64,000 nt of DNA, taken from NCBI GenBank assembly GCA_021229015.1, contig CM037777.1:58321789-58385788 (forward strand), written 5' to 3'. Of the stretch, positions 24,001 to 34,402 are shown in pieces. The notes under the pieces were generated by a model. That model worked only from the letters and a program-made list of their open reading frames with translations. It was not told the origin of the DNA and searched no databases. This DNA comes from Solen grandis (Eukaryota > Mollusca > Bivalvia > Adapedonta > Solenidae). The position numbers and the translations under genes were made by a program. Position 1 is the first letter of the stretch, and each line of letters opens with the position of its first letter.

Positions 24001-24325
24001 GCATGCAGTGTTGTGCCTAGCTCAGATTTTCCAGGGGACGCCAGTGTCCCCCAGACTAATTTTTGGGGGACATTTTATAATTTTGGGGGACATAAAGTAA
24101 TGTTAACCAAAACATGCATAACTTAACCCAGAATTATCAATCCTCATACATGTAGTAGCAAAATGATAGGAAATGAACGGCAAGAATGCAAAAAAAAAAA
24201 GCGAAAATTGGCCGGATCGACGGAGCCCGCCCATCGGCCCTCGATTGTTCAATTTTAAGGGGCCATTGTTAAAAACATTGCGGGAATCCTGTGATCCCGC
24301 AATCTAGGCACAACACAGTGCATGT
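24001..24325. mobile_element. MITE with GTGTTGTGCCTAG ends
   Basis: The left end GCATGCAGTGTTGTGCCTAG and right end CTAGGCACAACACAGTGCATG are inverted partners (one copy has two extra bases). The interior holds GGGGGACA runs and a GGGAATCCTGTGATCCCGC hairpin. No unambiguous target duplication is visible, so the superfamily is open. Confidence 0.75.
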
Positions 24326-24530
24326 ATAATTTGATTTCCCAAGAAACATTCCTAATATGATGAAACATGATATCTGAGTTTGTTCATATGAAACAAATAC
24401 GAAACAAAACAGGACCGAACATCTCTTACCCTAGCAGCCAGACAAACATATATTGAAAACCTCGCTGATTGAGCTCAGAAATGTATTTCAAAAGTCTTAT
24501 ATTACGTCATTAGATTCTACGTTTTTAACT

Positions 24531-24825
24531 GTCCTCTGTGGCTGAGAGCATCCGCCTTGGGAGCGGGAGGTCGGGGGTTCAATCCCTGGCCGCTACATAC
24601 CAAAGTCCTTAAAAATGGTTCTGTAATAGCTCCCTTGCTGGCACTCAGCATATAAGGGTAGTTGCAGGACTGGTTGGCCCGGTGTCAGGATAATGTGACT
24701 GGGTGTGGTATCATGCCACATGTCTATGGCGTGATACTGCAGTGTAGCAGCACTGTGTCTGTGTCTGACATCATCTCCAGATGACTGAAATATTGTCGGT
24801 GGGAAGTTAAACCCAATAAACAAAC
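24531..24825 (+). mobile_element. tRNA-derived SINE, type 1
   Basis: The head has an A-box-like TGGCTGAGAGCATCCG and a B-box-like GGGTTCAATCCC spaced as in a tRNA gene. The body has GGTTGGCCCGGTGTCAGGAT, GACTGGGTGTGGTATCATGC and TGATACTGCAGTGTAGCAGC. It ends GTTAAACCCAATAAACAAAC. Related copies are at 35112 and 41527. It sits in gene A intron 1. It is not a functional tRNA: the cloverleaf is incomplete and the sequence runs on. Confidence 0.85.
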
Positions 24826-25196
24826 TCTACATTTTTGAAAGGTTTGGTTTGGTGTGTGTTACACAAATTGTGATTTTTACCGACACAGTACAGTACTCAG
24901 GATTAAATGTAGTCATATTTGTGAGAAATATCTGAATTCTAAGTAAGAAGCATCTCTATTTCATTCTTTTGAACTAGTCTTGAGAGGGTGGGGCGAAATT
25001 TATGTTTGAAGACAGACTTAGAAATGGTAAAAATGGCAAACAAAATAATAGGGACAGAATTTCATAATGGACCACAATGGCCAGGGTGCAATCTGTTCTA
25101 CTAGCAAAAAAAGGAGGGGGGGGGGGGGTGGGTGTTGGATTTCTTTATTCCCATATTTTAAAACCTCTGCTATTATGGTACTATTTTATATTTCAG

Positions 25197-25605
25197 CCTT
25201 GTACTATGGCTGATACGGATGACATATGTCCAGATGACATGCAGCTGTTTAAACGTCCAGATGGAACACTGGATTGTTTATACTGCCGGGTGTGTGCAGC
25301 GGGTACCATCAAGACCAAGAACTGCTCACTCGATCACGACACGGAATGTACGAAGTGCTACAGGTCTGCGCAGCGTGGTGACGTTGGAAACACATGCAAT
25401 CCATGTGGTATTTGTGAGCCGGGTTCCTATCTTCAGAAAAACTGCACAGAATTTAATGATACAGTTTGTTCATTATGCCCAAGCGGAACCTTCTCAGCCA
25501 CACAAAATGTAGAACGTTGTTTGGACTGTGGAATCTGTATTGGGATGATGATCACTAAAACGGAATGCACCAATTCTACAGATGTAGTTTGCAAGAAAAA
25601 AAAAG
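25197..25605 (+). CDS. Gene A exon 2: three TNFR-type cysteine-rich domains
   Basis: The exon follows a TATTTCAG acceptor and ends at AAAAG/GTAAAA; it is 409 nt, entering in phase 0 and leaving in phase 1. It encodes the receptor ectodomain. After PCTMA come 18 cysteines that fall into three sets of six: from CPDDMQLF to DHDTEC, from CTKCYRS to FNDTVC, and from CSLCPSGTF to STDVVC. Each has the C-x2-C-x2-C and late D/N-x-x-C pattern of TNF-receptor repeats, which bind TNF-family ligands outside the cell. NCS, NCT and NST sequons are present. Length and order match a short three-repeat receptor. The paralogous exon of gene B at 51841-52249 has the same length and is nearly identical. An ATG at codon 4 is not taken as the start, because the signal exon and phase argue otherwise. 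Confidence 0.9.
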
Positions 25606-25610
25606 GTAAA

Positions 25611-25680
25611 ATATTATGGTATTATGCCAATGGCATATTGTATTGCCGATTTGCCTAAATAAAGTTGAGTTGAGTTGATT
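25611..25680 (+). mobile_element. ~67-bp intronic insertion carrying a polyadenylation hexamer
   Basis: Introns 2 of genes A and B align closely on either side (ATTATGTAGATATAACATTTATGAGATG in parts), but A has about 67 extra bases here. They end in CTAAATAAAGTTGAGTTGAG, like the 3' end of a retroelement with a (GTTGA)n tail. AATAAA lies at 25658-25663. Confidence 0.5.
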
Positions 25681-26151
25681 ATATGATATTAAGATATTAT
25701 GTAGATATAACATTTATGAGATGGTCTGGTGTATCTTAATCTACCTATTCCTACCTACTGTGTAACTAAGGTGTTTGATGTGCAAAGGCATGGAAACAGA
25801 ACCACTTATATTTTATCAAGTATAAGGTTCTCTTTTTCTTATTAATTTCCATAGTATACTTATTTGTTAATTAATATACGCATATTTATGAATATATTCA
25901 TATTACTTATTTAAGATGATGATGATGATGATGAACAATACGATAAGCTCTGAAAAAGAGTAAATCATTTTTCAAAAATGATATTAATATTTGAGAGATA
26001 TGACTTGCTATATATATATTATAGTGTTGTCTAGTATGTAAAAAGTAAGATAAAAGCTATATTAAGGCTGCAATATGTATCTTCAAATTTTGTATCAGTT
26101 TTCAGTTTCTCCAATTATAATAGTCTAATGTTAATTTCCTTTTGATTACAG

Positions 26152-26337
26152 TTCCATTGGAAACTGCAGCTGTTATTATTGCCATTGTTGCCGGGATACT
26201 GGAAGGAATTGCTACCATTTTTTTCATTGTCGTTATCATAATAAAATACAGAAAAAAGTTTAACAAGCAATGGATAGAAAATGTTCCAGAAGAACAAGCA
26301 ATGGTCTATAATGTACAAACACGGGATCATAATATGG
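26152..26337 (+). CDS. Gene A exon 3: transmembrane segment and juxtamembrane tail
   Basis: It follows GATTACAG, ends before GTAAGT, and is 186 nt with phase 1 at both ends. It encodes VPLETAAV, then a ~24-residue hydrophobic helix (VIIAIVAG...FFIVVIII), then a positively charged stop-transfer stretch KYRKKFNKQW. An acidic cytoplasmic piece (ENVPEEQAM) and QTRDHNM follow. The topology is therefore type I, with the cysteine-rich part outside. The gene B exon at 52758-52943 is also 186 nt and keeps GIATI and the K-x-RKKFNK motif. No death domain is recognisable. Confidence 0.88.
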
Positions 26338-26637
26338 GTAAGTACACATCCTCTTTAAAAGATAAAGGAATCAAAAATGTTTAAAAGTTTAACTTATCAT
26401 GTATATAATGCTTAAATGAATGTTCACATTTTTTTCGTAATTAATAAACAATTGATCAGTAAAATCAGAAGATAAATAATTAAGTCCGACTATAAGTACG
26501 TACTATACATGAATACAACTTATTAAAAGGAAACTAGAAATACATTTATAGATGTTTATTTGATTAAGAATGATAATCAAAAGATATAGAAAATACATAT
26601 CTTCCAGTAAATTTGACATGATAAAAATGATTTGACC

Positions 26638-26842
26638 TTAACCATGCTAAATTTCTCAATTGGACTTGTCCTTTCTTCATTTTTGACCATACTATTAGTT
26701 GTTTATGGGGGTGCTTGCTAAAAATTTATTGACTAAAAAGTGAACAGCAGACCATGATCAGATTACACGGATGTGCAGGCTTATCTTGGTCTGCACTGGT
26801 TGCAAATGCAATCACAAAGACCCACAGTATTGTAAGGGTTAA
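26638..26842 (+). mobile_element. Second piggyBac-like MITE (TTAA-bounded)
   Basis: TTAA at both ends with CCATGCTAAATTTCTC on the left and GTATTGTAAGGG on the right, and a central GAACAGCAGACCATGATCAG against TTGGTCTGCACTGG pairing. It is related in design, but not sequence-identical, to the 242-bp MITE at 14575. It sits in gene A intron 3. Confidence 0.55.
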
Positions 26843-26927
26843 TGCTCCTGAATATTTTGTCAGATTTATTTACTTAACCTTTTGTCGATTACAGTATGTA
26901 AATTATTTAAAATTATTTATTTTATAG

Positions 26928-26975
26928 AAACAGATAACACAGACAAAAGGAAAGCAGAAAATAAACAAAACAAAA
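26928..26975 (+). CDS. Gene A exon 4: short charged linker exon
   Basis: A TTTTATAG acceptor precedes and GTAAGTTC follows. At 48 nt with phase 1 at both ends it keeps the reading frame whether included or skipped. It encodes a Lys/Asn/Asp-rich peptide (ETDNTDKRKAENKQNK), with no known motif. A degenerate counterpart near 53190 in gene B reads TRKSANK and then a stop. Because the exon is tiny and AT-rich, it rests on splice sites, phase and paralogy. Confidence 0.55.
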
Positions 26976-27198
26976 GTAAGTTCTTTTTTCCAAAGGGGTT
27001 TCTCACGAATTTTTTATGTCCCTTATATATTATAATACAAGGGGTCCAACTCAAAGAAAGCAATTCCAACACGGCTTCGCAAAGCGAAACTATGCGTGTA
27101 AAAGTAACCCTATCAATGTAACAATGAATACTAAACATTATGAATCATTAGAGCAGAATAAACTATTAACATTTCATATACATTTCTTACAATTTTGA

Positions 27199-27340
27199 GG
27201 CCTCCGTGGCCGAGAGGGTAAAGTCGCTGACTTCAACACTCACACAGCCCCTCACCGCGTGGGTTCGAATCCAGGTAGGGTCATTCTGATTTTCATGTGA
27301 GGAAGCCTTCCAGCTGGCTTGCGGTAGGCCAGTGGTGTAT
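27199..27340 (+). mobile_element. tRNA-derived SINE, type 2 (5' part)
   Basis: GGCCTCCGTGGCCGAGAGGG (A box), GCGTGGGTTCGAATCC (B box), then GTGAGGAAGCCTTCCAGCTG and GCTTGCGGTAGG. The full-length relative is at 46822. The head resembles a class II tRNA with a long variable arm, but the sequence does not close into a functional tRNA. Confidence 0.85.
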
Positions 27341-27344
27341 ATCA

Positions 27345-28020
27345 GTCGTACCTAACAAAGTGTTGAAACTAATTATTCTCAGGGGTTTTCTTAAGTGGAC
27401 GCCCGCTTGATCGTGCTGGGTTAAAATCACTGCAGGCAAATGATTTTTCATAGAAGATAGCCTGGCGGGCAAGTTAATTTATGTAAATGAAATCTTTAGT
27501 TTTTTTTTATTTTCTACAGTATATTAAGGATGAAATGCTTGCAATTTGTGTTCAATACATATTAACTAAAATTCACCTTAATATTACACATTTAGTTTTA
27601 AACATTAACAAACACCATCTAACTTAAAGATTGGGCAGCCTGTTTTCAATAGGGGTTAGGTGATGTTCAAAGTAACTTGCCCCCTGTACAAGTTAAAGTT
27701 AAATCCTTAAGTAAACCCCTGTATTCTGCATTGAACTGGAGTCTCACTTGTGTACAACATTGCACATAATGTTTTAATTAGGGAACTTTCTTGTGAATGA
27801 ACGTGTGTCCGAATGAAATTTTCTTTACGGATGTATCAATATTGTGTGGATTTTGGTCATGTATTTGTCTTTTAATTGAAGTAGTTTGATAATTTGTCAT
27901 TAACATATAAATGGACTCCTTGTATTAAGATATTTATGAGACATAAAAAATCGTAAGAAATCCCTTTGTTCGTTACCATTACACTTTAGAGTACAAATCA
28001 TATACTTACATCACATTTTT
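27345..28020. other. Intronic DNA of gene A, nothing recognised
   Basis: AT-rich with no exon-like signal between the SINE and the next repeat. Confidence 0.4.
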
Positions 28021-29430
28021 AGCTTGACTATTCGAAGAATATAAGAGCTATTGTAGTCGCCCTGGCGTTGGCGTTGCAGCTTTTGGTTAAAGTTTTGCGT
28101 GCAAGTTACTATCAACCTAATATCTCAATAACCATTTATGATATTGACTTGAAAGTTTATAAATATGTTCAGGGGCATCAGACAACCACGGTAGATAACT
28201 CTTGACTGAATTTAATATGAATTATGGCCCCTTTTTAATTTAGAAATTTTGGTTAAAGTTTTGCATGCAAGATACTCTCATGCTTATATCTCAGTATCCA
28301 GGCATGTGATTGATTTGAAACATCTTTAATATGTTTAGGGGTACCATACTTTCATGGTAGATAACTCTTGATAGAATATGTTGCAAATTATTGCCCCTTT
28401 TTAACTTAGAAATTTTGGTTAAAGTTTTGCATGCAAGGTACTTTCATGCTAATATCTCAGAGTCCAGGCATGGGATTGATTTGAAACATCTTTAATATGT
28501 TTAGGGGTATCATACTTTCATGGTATATAACTCTTGATAGGATATGTTACAAAATATGGCCCCTTTTCTACTTAGATATTCCAGGCATGGGATTGATTTG
28601 AAACATCTTTAATATGTTTAGGGGTATCATACTTTCATGGTAGATAACTCTTGATGGAATATGTTACAAATCAAATTATGCCCTTTTTAACTTAGAAATT
28701 TTGGTTTAAGTTTTGCATGCAAGTTACTTTCATGCTAATATCTCAGTATCCAGGCACGGATTGATTTTTAACATCTTTAATATGTTTAGGAGTATCATAC
28801 TATCAAGGTTGATAACTTTTGATGGAATATATTACAAGTTATGGCCCTTTTTTTACTTTAGAAATTTTGGTTAAAGTTTTGAATGCAAGGTACTTTCATG
28901 CTAATATCTCAGTATCCAGGCATGCAATTGATTTGAAACATCTTTAATATGTTAAGGGGTTTCATACTATAAAGGAAGATAACAATTGAAGAAATATATT
29001 AAAAATCATGACCCCCTTTTAACTTAGAATTTTGGTTAAATTTTTGCATCCAAGCTACTTTCCGGCTTTTATCTCAGAAATTGCTTGTGAAGTTGACTAG
29101 AAAGTTAAGGAGTGTCTTCAGGGGCATCAGAAAACTAAGGAGGATAACTTTTGGACTGAATTTTATGCAAATTATGGCCCTTTTCTAACTTCGATTTTTG
29201 GTTAAAGTTTTGCATGCACAGTGTTATTGTGCTTATGTCTCAGTAACTTGGCATGGGATTGATTTTAGTCATCATAAAAATATTAAGGGGTATCAGACTA
29301 TCAAGGTATATCATTTTTGACTATTATTATGTACAGGGTATGTGAAGGGCAAGAATTGAAATAGATTTCATTTGATTTACCAACAAGCATTTTGAATAGT
29401 CGAGCGTGCTGTCCTCTGACAGCTCTTGTT
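28021..29430 (+). mobile_element. GACTATTCGAA repeat element, copy 1
   Basis: It opens AGCTTGACTATTCGAAGAAT and closes TTTTGAATAGTCGAGCGTGC, inverted partners over the GACTATTC core. The interior is about seven degenerate units of 160-200 bp built on TTGGTTAAAGTTTTGCATGC, ATATCTCAGTATCCAGGCAT, GATTTGAAACATCTTTAATA and TATGGCCCCTTTTTAACTT. Two more elements of the family are at 30033 and 40380. No transposase is present. Confidence 0.8.
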
Positions 29431-29595
29431 TAGAACAATTATCATATTTCACTTTTAAATATTGTCTTTCCTATCTTATTATGTACTTTTTTCTATCACT
29501 ATGTTCAGTGCATCTCAAAAGAAGAATGTTAATATCTTATGCCCTTACGACACCACCACCACTATCACGTCTACCACAGTTACTCAATTATTATA

Positions 29596-29720
29596 GTGTC
29601 ACCTGCTGTAAGCAGAGGTGACACATAGGGATCACTTTTCCGTCGTCTGTCTGTCTGTCTGTCACACTTTTTTCTGTCATGCTTCAGCAGGTGACACACG
29701 TGTTCCAGAGAACACTCTTG
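29596..29720. repeat. Short inverted-repeat element with (GTCT)n
   Basis: GTGTCACCTGCTGTAAGCAG on the left pairs with TGCTTCAGCAGGTGACAC on the right around CGTCTGTCTGTCTGTCTGTC. It lies just 30-150 bp upstream of gene A exon 5. Confidence 0.75.
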
Positions 29721-29751
29721 TTATAATTACTTTACTGTACTAATATTACAG

Positions 29752-29946
29752 CTAAAGGCAAAATCATGTTAAAAGATTTCAACGTCGGAGTCTTGGTAAT
29801 GAATGATGGACATCAAGATGAAACCAGAAAACAAGACAAGGCCGGGAAAGGACAGGGAAGTCCGGTACAGACACGGCCAATAATAGTGTTGAGGATTGGC
29901 ATGGACTATGGAATAACTGCACTTCAAGCACTGAAAAATAAAATGA
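29752..29946 (+). CDS. Gene A exon 5: cytoplasmic region
   Basis: An AATATTACAG acceptor precedes. Two donors fit: GTAGGT after 29946 (195 nt) and GTTTTC after 29970 (219 nt). Both leave phase 1, so they would be alternative ends differing by eight residues (SRLRMLLT-like). The peptide starts TKGKIMLKDFNVGVLVMNDG. It has a Lys/Gln/Gly-rich stretch (RKQDKAGKGQG) and then RPIIVLRIGMDYGITAL, which looks like beta-strand sequence. Of the two ends, 29970 gives a GAT (Asp) codon at the next junction. No family is recognised on its own. It probably leads into the peptidase-like last exon. Confidence 0.55.
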
Positions 29947-30032
29947 GTAGGTTGAGAATGCTGCTTACAGGTTTTCTTTTTTGCCACCTTAATTCCTATT
30001 AATTTACAATTTGATAAACAGCATGGATTTAT

Positions 30033-32210
30033 AGCTCGACTATTCAAAGAATAAGAGAGCTATTTCAGTTATCATTGCATCGGTGTCGGCGTTGCAGCTT
30101 TCGGTAAAAGATTTACATGCAAGTTACTATCAACCTTATTTCTCAATAACCATTCATGGTATTGACTTAAAATTTCTGGGGCGTCAGAAAACCAAGGTAA
30201 TTAACTCTTGACTGATTTAATAAAAATTACTGCCCCCTTTTAACTTAAAAATCATTGTAACAGTTTTGCATGCAAGATACTTTCATGCTTCTTAGATTTG
30301 AAACATCTGTAATATGTTTAGGGGTATCATACTATCAAGGTTGATAGCTCTTAATGGAATATATTACAAATTATGGCCCCTTTTTATACGCCCATCTTAA
30401 GATGGGGCGTATTATGTGAACACTCACGGCTGGTGGGCGGGCGGGTGGGTGGGCGTGGAACATTTGTTGTCCGGGCTCTAACATCAATACCGTTTGCCCA
30501 ATCCTTTTCAAACTTTCCACACATGTGCATGGCCATAATATCTCGGATGAGTTCGATATCCAGCATTATCGCGTGAATGACTTGGAAGTTATGGCCCTTG
30601 ACGTACACAAAATACTTGAAATTGTGATTGTCCGGGCTCTAACTTCAATACCGTTTGCCCAATCCTTTTCAAACTTTCCACACATGTGCATGGCCATAAT
30701 ATCACCGATGAGTTCGATATCCAGCATTATCACGTGAATGACTTAGAAGTTATGGCCCTTGACGTACACAAAATACTTGAAATTGTGATTGTCCGGGCTC
30801 TAACTTCAATACTGTTTGCCCAATCCTTTTCAAACTTTCCACACATGTGCATGGCCATAATATCTCGGATGAGTTCGATATCCAGCATTATCGCGTGAAT
30901 GACTTAGAAGTTATGGCCCTTGACGTACACAAAATACTTGAAATTGTGATTGTCCGGGCTCTAACTTCAATACCGTTAGTCCAATCCTTTTCAAACTTTT
31001 CACACATGTGCATGGCCATAATATCTCGGATGAGTTCGATATCCAGCATTATCGCGTGAATGACTTAGAAGTTATGGCCCTTGATGTACACAAAATACTT
31101 GAAATTGTGATTGTCCAGGCTCTAACTTCAATACCGTTAGCCCAATCCTTTTCAAACTTTTCACACATGTGCATTGCCATAATATCTTGGCTGAGTTCGA
31201 TATCCAGCATTCTCATGTGAATGACTTTGAAGTTATGGCCCTTGTTGTACACAACATACTTGAAAATTTGCTTGTCCCTAGTCCTTAGACCCTATGAGGT
31301 GTTGTCAGATCTTGCAGTTAATTAATAGAAATGTATCAACATTTTTTTTTTATGATTAACATCATTAACTAATGGGATTTTGGAATTATTTTGCTTATTT
31401 ATGGACAGTAGCTTGTTTCTCTGAGCTATTTCTGAGAGTCCCCATACCATGATGGGCGTATTTTGTGGCAGTCCTGACCCTTGTTAACTTATAAATCTTG
31501 GTTAAAGTTTTTGCATGAAAGGATTTTCTTGCTTATATTTTTCATTAACCAGGCATGGTATTGATTTAAACATCATTAACATGTTCAGGGGTATCATACT
31601 ATCAGAGTAGATAACTCTTGATGGAATATATTGCAAATTATGGCTCCCTTTTAACTTAGAAATTTGAGTTAAAGTTTTGCATGCAAGGCATATGATTGAT
31701 TTGGAACATCTTAAACATGTTCAGTAGTATCAAATATAGAAACAGACAGTTTTTGATTGAATATAATGCAGATTATGGCCACATTTTGACTTAAATTTTT
31801 GGTTAAAGTTGTGCATGCAGTAGAAAATGTGGTTAAAGTTTTGAATGTAAGCTACTATTAAGCTTATATCTCAGAAATTGTTTCTGGTATTGACTAGAAA
31901 GCTTATGTGTGTGTTTAGGGGCATCAGAAAATCAAGGCGGATAACTGTTTGAAGTGAATTTTATTCAAATTATGACCCTTTTCTAACTTGGATATTTTGA
32001 TTAAAGTTTTGCATGCACTATGTTATTATGCTTTTGTCTCAGTTTCTAGGTATGGGATTGATTTTAGACTTCAGAAATAAACATATTTTGTAGTATCAGA
32101 CTATAAAGGTATATCATTTTTTACTATTATTATATACAGGGTATGTGAAGGGCAAGAATTGTAATATACTTCATTTGATTTACTAATAAGCATTAAGAAT
32201 AGTCTTGTTT
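30033..32210 (+). mobile_element. GACTATTCGAA repeat element, copy 2, split by a nested insertion
   Basis: It opens AGCTCGACTATTCAAAGAAT and ends near GCATTAAGAATAGTC. It has the same internal units as 28021-29430. The unit TATGGCCCCTTTTTA is interrupted at about 30387 by another element and resumes near 31478 (TTGTTAACTTATAAATCTTG). Confidence 0.75.
30387..31475 (+). mobile_element. Nested element with a 161-bp tandem array
   Basis: It starts TACGCCCATCTTAAGATGGG (itself a hairpin) and ends CATGATGGGCGTATTTTGTG, giving inverted ends. Inside, five units of 161 bp begin near 30476, 30637, 30798, 30959 and 31120. They are built on CTCTAACTTCAATACCGTTT, CACATGTGCATGGCCATAAT, TTCGATATCCAGCATTATCG and GTACACAAAATACTTGAAAT. 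Because 161 is not a multiple of three, the open frames that repeat through it are artefacts. Confidence 0.85.
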
Positions 32211-32499
32211 TAATTAATTCAGGAGCATATAAACATATTTGTCCTACAAGTCATATTACCAGAAACACCTTTAATATATATAACTTGATGGTAATTTAAT
32301 GGTAATTTTTACAATCCTACATAGTAATTGACAATATCGTTTGCTCATGTTTAACGATTTTATGTGCTTATTGTTGATTTCTTACCATTTTTGTTGTTTG
32401 ATAATATTTAATACTATTTAAAAACAATACCTTCACTAACCAAACTCTATAATCAAAGTGACATATGTTTATAGGGAATTGCTATAAATTTCGATACAG

Positions 32500-32590
32500 A
32501 TTCAGGTGAACAAAAATTTAATTGCACTAAACTTAAATTTGAAAATGGTTTTGATTATTGTTGTGTGAAAGATCAAACAGGACAGTGATT
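32500..32590 (+). pseudogene. Relic duplicate of gene A exon 6 start
   Basis: An ACAG-preceded frame reads DSGEQKFNCTKLKFENG, which parallels DPGQGEHKTGYTKLKADN of exon 6. Further on it shares AAAGATCAAACAGGA exactly, then stops. The upstream flanks also match (TCAAAGTGACATATG against TCAAAGTGACACAT). It is a partial, internally deleted exon copy about 355 bp before the real one. Confidence 0.65.
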
Positions 32591-32854
32591 CAAACTGATA
32601 CATTTTATATTGCTGGGATATTCGTATTTTGATGATGATTATTTAAAACGCAAACCTAGACTATCTTAAATATCATTGGAAATATTTTTGTTACCTATCA
32701 GTTTTGAGGTGATTATTACTGATAGGTGTGATTTTATATGATTAGATATTTATCTAATCATCAGCTTCTGTAATGATTAAAGTCTGTATTCAAAGTGACA
32801 CATTTATATAGAGTAATTTTTTGAGGTCCCTATATACTATAATTTTTGTTACAG

Positions 32855-33597
32855 ATCCAGGTCAAGGTGAACACAAAACTGGCTACACTAAACTTAAAGC
32901 TGACAACGTTTATATTGAATTTCATACAGACGACAACGTGATTAAGTGTAGGGTATCAAGTGACACTCCTGTGTTTGAAGATGATGATTTAGATATCGTC
33001 GTATTAAAGATCAAACAGGAACCAAGTTCCATACATGACCTGCCTGTGTTGAAACTCACTGCATCTGACATTTTGCAAGAACCTGAGCTGCAGTTATGCG
33101 ATTTAAAAACAAAAATAAGCAATGGGAAAGAAAGAGAATTTAATTTTAAAAATGTGTCTTTGCTTGAAGGTTACGATAGAGCAACAAACATATTGGATAT
33201 TGTTTTAGAGAATACCATGTTAAAATATATCCAGGATCAAGATAAATGTGTTTTAAAAGGGGGGGAAAATATTTCGAATGATTTGAAAAATAACAAAGAA
33301 TTAAAAGAAATTATAAGTGATCCCAGACCCAAAGGATGTTACAACAACTTTTGTCAGTGGTGAATACAGTTCCGGATGTCCAGGATTTACTTACGACGAT
33401 ACTGGAAACCTGCAGGTGTATTGCATACTCACACACAGAGTTCCGAAAATATTCGATGTTTTAAATGATGATCAAAAGCTGTGCTTCACGACATTCAAGA
33501 GGTAACTGCGGGGACTAAAATAACAGCAATTTATAAATCCTTGATGAAAGCCAATCAGAAAAGGTTAATAAATGCTGTGTTTGAATCTGATAACTAA
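32855..33597 (+). CDS. Gene A exon 6: trypsin-like peptidase-like C-terminal domain, frame broken twice
   Basis: The exon follows TTGTTACAG in phase 1. It is open for ~155 codons: DPGQGEHKTGYTKLK, later EDDDLDIVVLKIKQ, then LQLCDLKTKISNGKEREF. The hydrophobic strand around L-D-I-V-V-L-K-I resembles the catalytic-Asp strand of Trypsin_2/FAM111-like serine peptidases. In the +1 frame, from 33317, SGEYSSGCPGFTYDDTGN resembles their SSGSPxF active-site-Ser loop, followed by a hydrophobic strand and LNDDQ. From 33472 the original frame resumes (AVLHDIQEV, then LMKANQKRLINAV) to TAA at 33595-33597. The two shifts therefore cancel. Either the gene is damaged or the assembly has two single-base errors. 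A catalytic His was not found, so it may be a pseudo-peptidase. Assignment is inference from motifs. Confidence 0.55.
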
Positions 33598-34395
33598 TGA
33601 GTTATTGGAATATATTTTTCAAATACAGTTGAAATCGTGCAGTAGTCTAAGTCTTTATTCATTTAAATTGATTCTTAGTGAATTTTAGTCAGGTTTAAAG
33701 AATATGGCATATTCTAAGATAAAAAAAATTTAATTAATCCCAAATGCTTTAAGACAAGTCTTTGGACCATTGATTTATAGAGTGTTCATTTTAGTTTCAT
33801 AAATTAAGCAGAGATATTCACGCCTTAAACATTACTTGAATATCTTTATAAGCAAATTCAATCTTGTTGACATGACCTGGGGTGGTAGTATTATTCAGCA
33901 CATTGATATTACACTCTAGATAAGAAATATATTATCGAAAAACAGAAAGAGTACATGTATATGTACATATGTGTATGTGAATATCACATGGAAAGGAATT
34001 CATCTTTTTTTACTATTTCAGTAAATTTAGTTTGGAAAATATGAACATTTTTTCCATCTGGAGCAGTGATTTTTACTACTCATTTATACTTTACTTGTGT
34101 TATATTTGTTCATCCTTGCCTTCTTCTATCTCCTTCCCAATACATTTAAGCTAAAGTAGGTTGAAGCTTGTATTGTAATTGACATAGTGTTAGAGAAACA
34201 ATCGATAGCATTGGGTAAGAAATCACTATATCGATAAGATATCTTCGGGATAGAAAATCCTTCATTCAATATGTCATAAATATGGTTTTTGGACTCGTTT
34301 ATCTAAATTGTTGACATACACATAGACATTTTTATCATTCTCCCTTTATGAAAGTGACAATCAAATGGTAAAAGGAAACAATGTGAAACGCACGA
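33598..34395. other. Intergenic downstream of gene A
   Basis: No exon or repeat is recognised. No clear AATAAA lies close to the stop codon. Confidence 0.4.
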
Positions 34396-34402
34396 TTTGG
34401 AA

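Noticed and set aside
24531..24610. Candidate tRNA gene (A and B boxes)
   Set aside because: The cloverleaf does not close and the box pair continues into a repeated SINE body found at other sites. The same applies to 27199, 35112, 41527 and 46822.
25077..25196. Upstream in-frame extension of gene A exon 2 (MARVQSVLLAKK...)
   Set aside because: It crosses a G run and a standard TTTCAG acceptor, and is not conserved upstream of gene B exon 2. The signal exon at 17647 explains the N-terminus better.
30525..31252. Chain of four ~70-residue open frames with nearly the same peptide
   Set aside because: They come from the 161-bp tandem unit, whose period is not a multiple of three. Frames also run on the minus strand. 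This is repeat DNA, not a protein family.
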